A DNA stretch of 48,477 bases, taken from positions 1 through 48,477 of the forward strand of contig CANQQQ010000008.1 of the NCBI GenBank assembly GCA_947626025.1, read 5' to 3'. Position 1 is the first letter of the stretch. Every line of letters starts with the position of its first letter. Below, piece by piece: positions 45,381 through 48,477 of the stretch. The notes under the pieces are model-generated. The model saw nothing but the letters and a program-made list of their open reading frames with translations, had not been told where the DNA came from and did no database searches. The position numbers were made by a program, and so were the translations under genes. Source of the stretch: an uncultured Clostridia bacterium (GTDB taxonomy: Bacteria; Bacillota; Clostridia; TANB77; CAG-508).

Positions 45381-46610
45381 TTGGGAAATGTTTTGGGTAT
45401 AATTGCAGAATATAATCCATTTCATAATGGACATTTATATCATTTAAAGAAATCTATTGAACAAGTTAATGCTAAATGTACTGTTCTAGTATTAAGCGGA
45501 AATTATGTTCAAAGAGGTGATTGTGCATTAGTTGATAAATGGAAAAGAACTGAGATGGCATTAAAAAATGGAATTGACTTAGTTATAGAATTACCTGTTC
45601 TTTATAGTATATCTAGTGCAGAGACTTTTGCATCTGGTGCAATAAGACTTATTAAAAGTCTAAAAGTTATTAATTTTCTATCATTTGGTAGTGAATGTGG
45701 TAATATTGGAATTCTTTCAGACTTTGCTAATGTTTTATCCTCTGAACCTCCTGAATTTACAGCATTATTGCATCATGAATTAACTAAAGGGATTTCTTTT
45801 CCTAAAGCACGTGAAAATGCTTTACTTTTGTATTTAAATAATATTCGTAAATATTCTAATATTTTAAATTGTCCTAATAATACTCTTGGAATTGAGTATC
45901 TAAAAGCTTTGAAAATTAATGATTGTAATAATATAACACCAATTACAATTAAGCGACAATCTAGTGAAAATTCTTTAGATGACTCTATCGAATTTGCTAG
46001 TGCAAGTAGTGTTCGAGATATGATTTACAGTAATGACTACGATACTTTATTTTCATCAATACCACAATCTTCTTACGAAATATTGATGCAAGCGCTTCGC
46101 TCTGGTGAATTTGTTAGTGGTTTACAAGATTTTGAAAAAGAAATCTTATTTTTACTTAGATGTATGTCAATCGAAGATATTGCCAACCTTCCTTCTGTAA
46201 CAGAAGGATTAGAAAATGCTATCAAAGAAGCTTCTTGTAGTTGTAATACTTTAGAGGAATTAATTAATAAAGTAAAATCAAAAAGATTTACTAGAACTAG
46301 AATTCAAAGAATTTTACTTTATGCGTTATTAGGTTATACAAAAGATGATATGAGTTTTGTTCAAGAAACTGTTCCTTATATTCGTGTTTTAGGTTTTTCT
46401 GAAGCAGGTAAATCACTTTTGTCTACTATATCTTCTAATAAATCATTAAGAATTATTACATCAATGAAGCATTTTACAGATACTTGTAAAAATAAAAGAG
46501 TTCTTAGTTTATTACAAAAGGATATTAGATCAACAGATATATATTCCCTTGCATACAGAAAAAATTCTAAAGCGAATTTAGATTATACAAAGAAATTGAT
46601 AAAAATGTAA
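45381..46610 (+). CDS. tmcAL: tRNA(Met) cytidine acetate ligase
   Basis: Acetylates C34 of elongator tRNA-Met using acetate and ATP. 409 residues with a nucleotidyltransferase-like N-terminus GIIAEYNPFHNGHLYHL (HIGH-like) and VLSGNYVQRGDCALVDKW, then an all-helical C-terminal half. Start is TTG at 45381, ten bases after AAAGGAGG; there is no ATG nearby. One of the few plus-strand genes, with its own promoter and terminator. Confidence 0.93.
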   Translation: MGNVLGIIAEYNPFHNGHLYHLKKSIEQVNAKCTVLVLSGNYVQRGDCALVDKWKRTEMALKNGIDLVIELPVLYSISSAETFASGAIRLIKSLKVINFLSFGSECGNIGILSDFANVLSSEPPEFTALLHHELTKGISFPKARENALLLYLNNIRKYSNILNCPNNTLGIEYLKALKINDCNNITPITIKRQSSENSLDDSIEFASASSVRDMIYSNDYDTLFSSIPQSSYEILMQALRSGEFVSGLQDFEKEILFLLRCMSIEDIANLPSVTEGLENAIKEASCSCNTLEELINKVKSKRFTRTRIQRILLYALLGYTKDDMSFVQETVPYIRVLGFSEAGKSLLSTISSNKSLRIITSMKHFTDTCKNKRVLSLLQKDIRSTDIYSLAYRKNSKANLDYTKKLIKM

Positions 46611-46647
46611 TATAAAAGATAAAAAAATGAAAATTATCGAAGTGATA

Positions 46648-46689
46648 AAAAATGAAAGTAGATATTAAAAACTCTACTTTCATTTTTTA
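46648..46689 (+). terminator. Terminator of tmcAL
   Basis: A 13- to 14-bp stem (AATGAAAGTAGA with TCTACTTTCATT) ends in a run of six T. The following bases 46690-46827 contain no gene. Confidence 0.8.
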
Positions 46690-46827
46690 TATTATCAATT
46701 TTAAAATATAAAAAGCAGTCTTTAACCGCCCCATTCATTTTTTTGATTTAAGTTTGTGAGTAAAATCTAGCAAATCTCACATTACAATAGCTATATATCT
46801 AATAGGAATTCCATAAAAATAATAAAA

Positions 46828-46856
46828 GGGCATATACAACAATATGCCCAAATTAA
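46828..46856 (-). terminator. Terminator of pyk
   Basis: An 8-bp stem GGGCATAT/ATATGCCC with a 6-base loop, followed on the minus strand by TTTTATTATTTTT, 25 bases past the pyk stop. Confidence 0.8.
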
Positions 46857-46872
46857 TTATTATATATTATAA

Positions 46873-48300
46873 TTAGATTTTTATTATTTTTCCTAATGAA
46901 GTTGTATTATCATCCTTAACTGCTCCAGCTACTACTAGTACATCGCCTTTTTCTAAAGTTTCATTCTTCTTTAATTGTTCAATAGCAGTCTCTATCATTT
47001 TACATCCACATTCTTTTGACTCTGTATAAACTGGTAATACGTCTCCATATACAGACATTTTATGATATGTTGTTATATCATCAGTAACAGCTATTATAGG
47101 ACATACTGGAGATAAACCACCTATTGTTCTAGCTTCTTCTCCATCTTTAGTATATACGATAATTGCATCAGCATTTACATTAGCTGCTGTAACACATGTT
47201 GAATATCCTATTGTCTTTATCTCATTTGCTGTTTCTGGATCATATCTATTTTCGTAAAATCTCTTTTCATAGTTAATATTATTTTCTGTTTCTTCAGATA
47301 TTTTTACCATTGTGTCAACACAAAGTGCTGGATGTGCACCCATTGCAGACTCTCCTGATAACATTATTGCACTTGTTCTATCATATACAGCATTTGCAAC
47401 ATCACTAACTTCTGCTCTTGTAGGACGTGGGTTCTTTGTCATTGACTCAAGCATTTGTGTAGCTGTTATAACTGGTTTTCCTACTTCATTACATCTCTTA
47501 ATGAAATGTTTTTGAACTGCTGGAACCTTATAGAAAGGTATTTCAACAGCCATGTCTCCTCTTGCAACCATAATTCCATCTGATGCTTCTAATATTTCTT
47601 CAAAGTTGTCTATACCTTCTTGGCTCTCAATTTTTGAAATTATACCTATTTTTTGTCCACCATTTTCGTCTAATAATTTTCTTATTTCTTGAACATCTGA
47701 TAATCTTCTAACGAATGAAGCAAATATATAATCAAATCCTACTTTTGCTCCATTTGTTATATCATCTATATCTTTTGCTCCTAGTGCAGGTAAATTTACA
47801 ACTACTCCTTGTATATTAACAGTTTTCCTGCTTCCTAACATTCCTGTATTTAAAGCTTTACAAACAACGTCTTTTCCAACTACCTCTTGAACTTCAAATT
47901 CAATAGCACCGTCGTCTACTAATATTTTTGCACCAGGCTTAACATCTTGATATAAGTTTTTATAACTTATTGATGTTTTCGTTTCATTTCCTATTATCTC
48001 TTCATTGACAAATGTAAAAGTTTGTCCTTCTTTGATTTCTACTTTTTGATCTCCAGATTCTTGTTTTCCTGTTCTTATTTCAGGTCCTTTAGTATCTAAG
48101 CACATTGCTATAGGTTGATTTAAATTTTTTCTTACTCTCTTTATTGTCTCAATCTTTTCTGCATTTTCATCATATCCTCCATGTGAAAAATTGATTCTCG
48201 CAACATTCATTCCTGTATTGATTAACTTTGTTAGCATCTCTTCTGCTTCTGCTGCAGGTCCAATTGTACATGTAATTTTTGTTCTTCTAAAATTTTTCAT
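46873..48300 (-). CDS. pyk: Pyruvate kinase
   Basis: Converts PEP and ADP to pyruvate and ATP. 475 residues, the form without the extra C-terminal PEP-utiliser-like domain. RRTKITCTIGPAA starts the TIM barrel, MNVARINFSHGGYDE, LDTKGPEIRTG, the signature IISKIESQEGIDN with catalytic Lys, MVARGDMAVEIP, TATQMLESM and SAIMLSGESAMG follow. The start at 48300 (MKNFRR) has a GGAAAGG site; the frame runs to 48414 without a site or family similarity. No gene is seen between 48301 and the window end. Confidence 0.96.
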   Translation of the reverse strand: MKNFRRTKITCTIGPAAEAEEMLTKLINTGMNVARINFSHGGYDENAEKIETIKRVRKNLNQPIAMCLDTKGPEIRTGKQESGDQKVEIKEGQTFTFVNEEIIGNETKTSISYKNLYQDVKPGAKILVDDGAIEFEVQEVVGKDVVCKALNTGMLGSRKTVNIQGVVVNLPALGAKDIDDITNGAKVGFDYIFASFVRRLSDVQEIRKLLDENGGQKIGIISKIESQEGIDNFEEILEASDGIMVARGDMAVEIPFYKVPAVQKHFIKRCNEVGKPVITATQMLESMTKNPRPTRAEVSDVANAVYDRTSAIMLSGESAMGAHPALCVDTMVKISEETENNINYEKRFYENRYDPETANEIKTIGYSTCVTAANVNADAIIVYTKDGEEARTIGGLSPVCPIIAVTDDITTYHKMSVYGDVLPVYTESKECGCKMIETAIEQLKKNETLEKGDVLVVAGAVKDDNTTSLGKIIKI

Positions 48301-48477
48301 TTTTACCTTTCCTTCTTTCTCTTTTTTGAAAATACCTGTAATAGTATAACACAAATTAATTCTTTTGTATACCTTTTTTTGATTTTTTTCTAAAATTTTG
48401 TGTAGGTTTGTCAAACATATGTCACACTTTATTGATAAATATAGTGTTTGAAATACCTGATATAACTTATAAGCTCT

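Overview
The window is a low-GC Gram-positive (Clostridia-type) chromosome segment. Codons are strongly AT-rich, Shine-Dalgarno sites are mostly AGGAGG-like, about 85% of the genes lie on the minus strand, and the core order rpsB-tsf-...-pyrH-frr-...-uppS-cdsA-rseP is the Firmicutes one. spoIIM next to xerD, split transketolase subunits, a TmcAL-type ligase and an EndoQ-like PHP protein fit an anaerobic, ancestrally spore-forming clostridium, probably uncultured. No species can be named from sequence alone.

Layout. (1) 1-15.7 kb: a minus-strand run rpsB-tsf-carA-carB-pyrH-frr-ispA-uppS-cdsA-rseP-mutL-miaA-hlyD-like. It joins translation factors, pyrimidine synthesis, undecaprenyl/phospholipid precursor synthesis, membrane proteolysis, mismatch repair and tRNA modification. 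carAB sits between tsf and pyrH, an FPP synthase sits between frr and uppS, dxr is missing from its usual place, and RseP lacks its PDZ domain. (2) 15.8-23.1 kb: an accessory island at the 3' end of tRNA-Tyr, bounded by identical 115-bp direct repeats. It carries a Gabija-like pair (OLD nuclease plus short UvrD-like helicase), a DUF1016 PD-(D/E)XK nuclease with duplicated operator-like palindromes, a ComEC-like metallo-beta-lactamase-fold protein, and remnants of a serine recombinase, a relaxase, CutA and an HD hydrolase. (3) 23.3-32.7 kb: a cation diffusion facilitator, DUF5665, a GT39-like membrane protein, an ECF sigma/anti-sigma pair, UPF0182 and ftsY, with scattered group II intron and reverse-transcriptase debris. 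(4) 33-48 kb: transketolase halves, uppP, a TPR protein, mgtE, gmk, rpoZ, xerD, spoIIM, endoQ-like, rnhA, tmcAL and pyk.

Main observation. Two essential genes, carA and cdsA, are each broken by one extra C on the coding strand. In both, the extra base turns a conserved Gly codon GGN into an in-frame CGG followed by N. My manual scan of every gene in the window found no other in-frame CGG codon. Skipping the C restores full-length, family-typical proteins in both cases. Either these are two sequencing or assembly errors of the same kind, or this organism does not decode CGG and tolerates or uses +1 frameshifting at it. The second possibility would be new biology and can be tested quickly from reads, the tRNA set and genome-wide codon counts.
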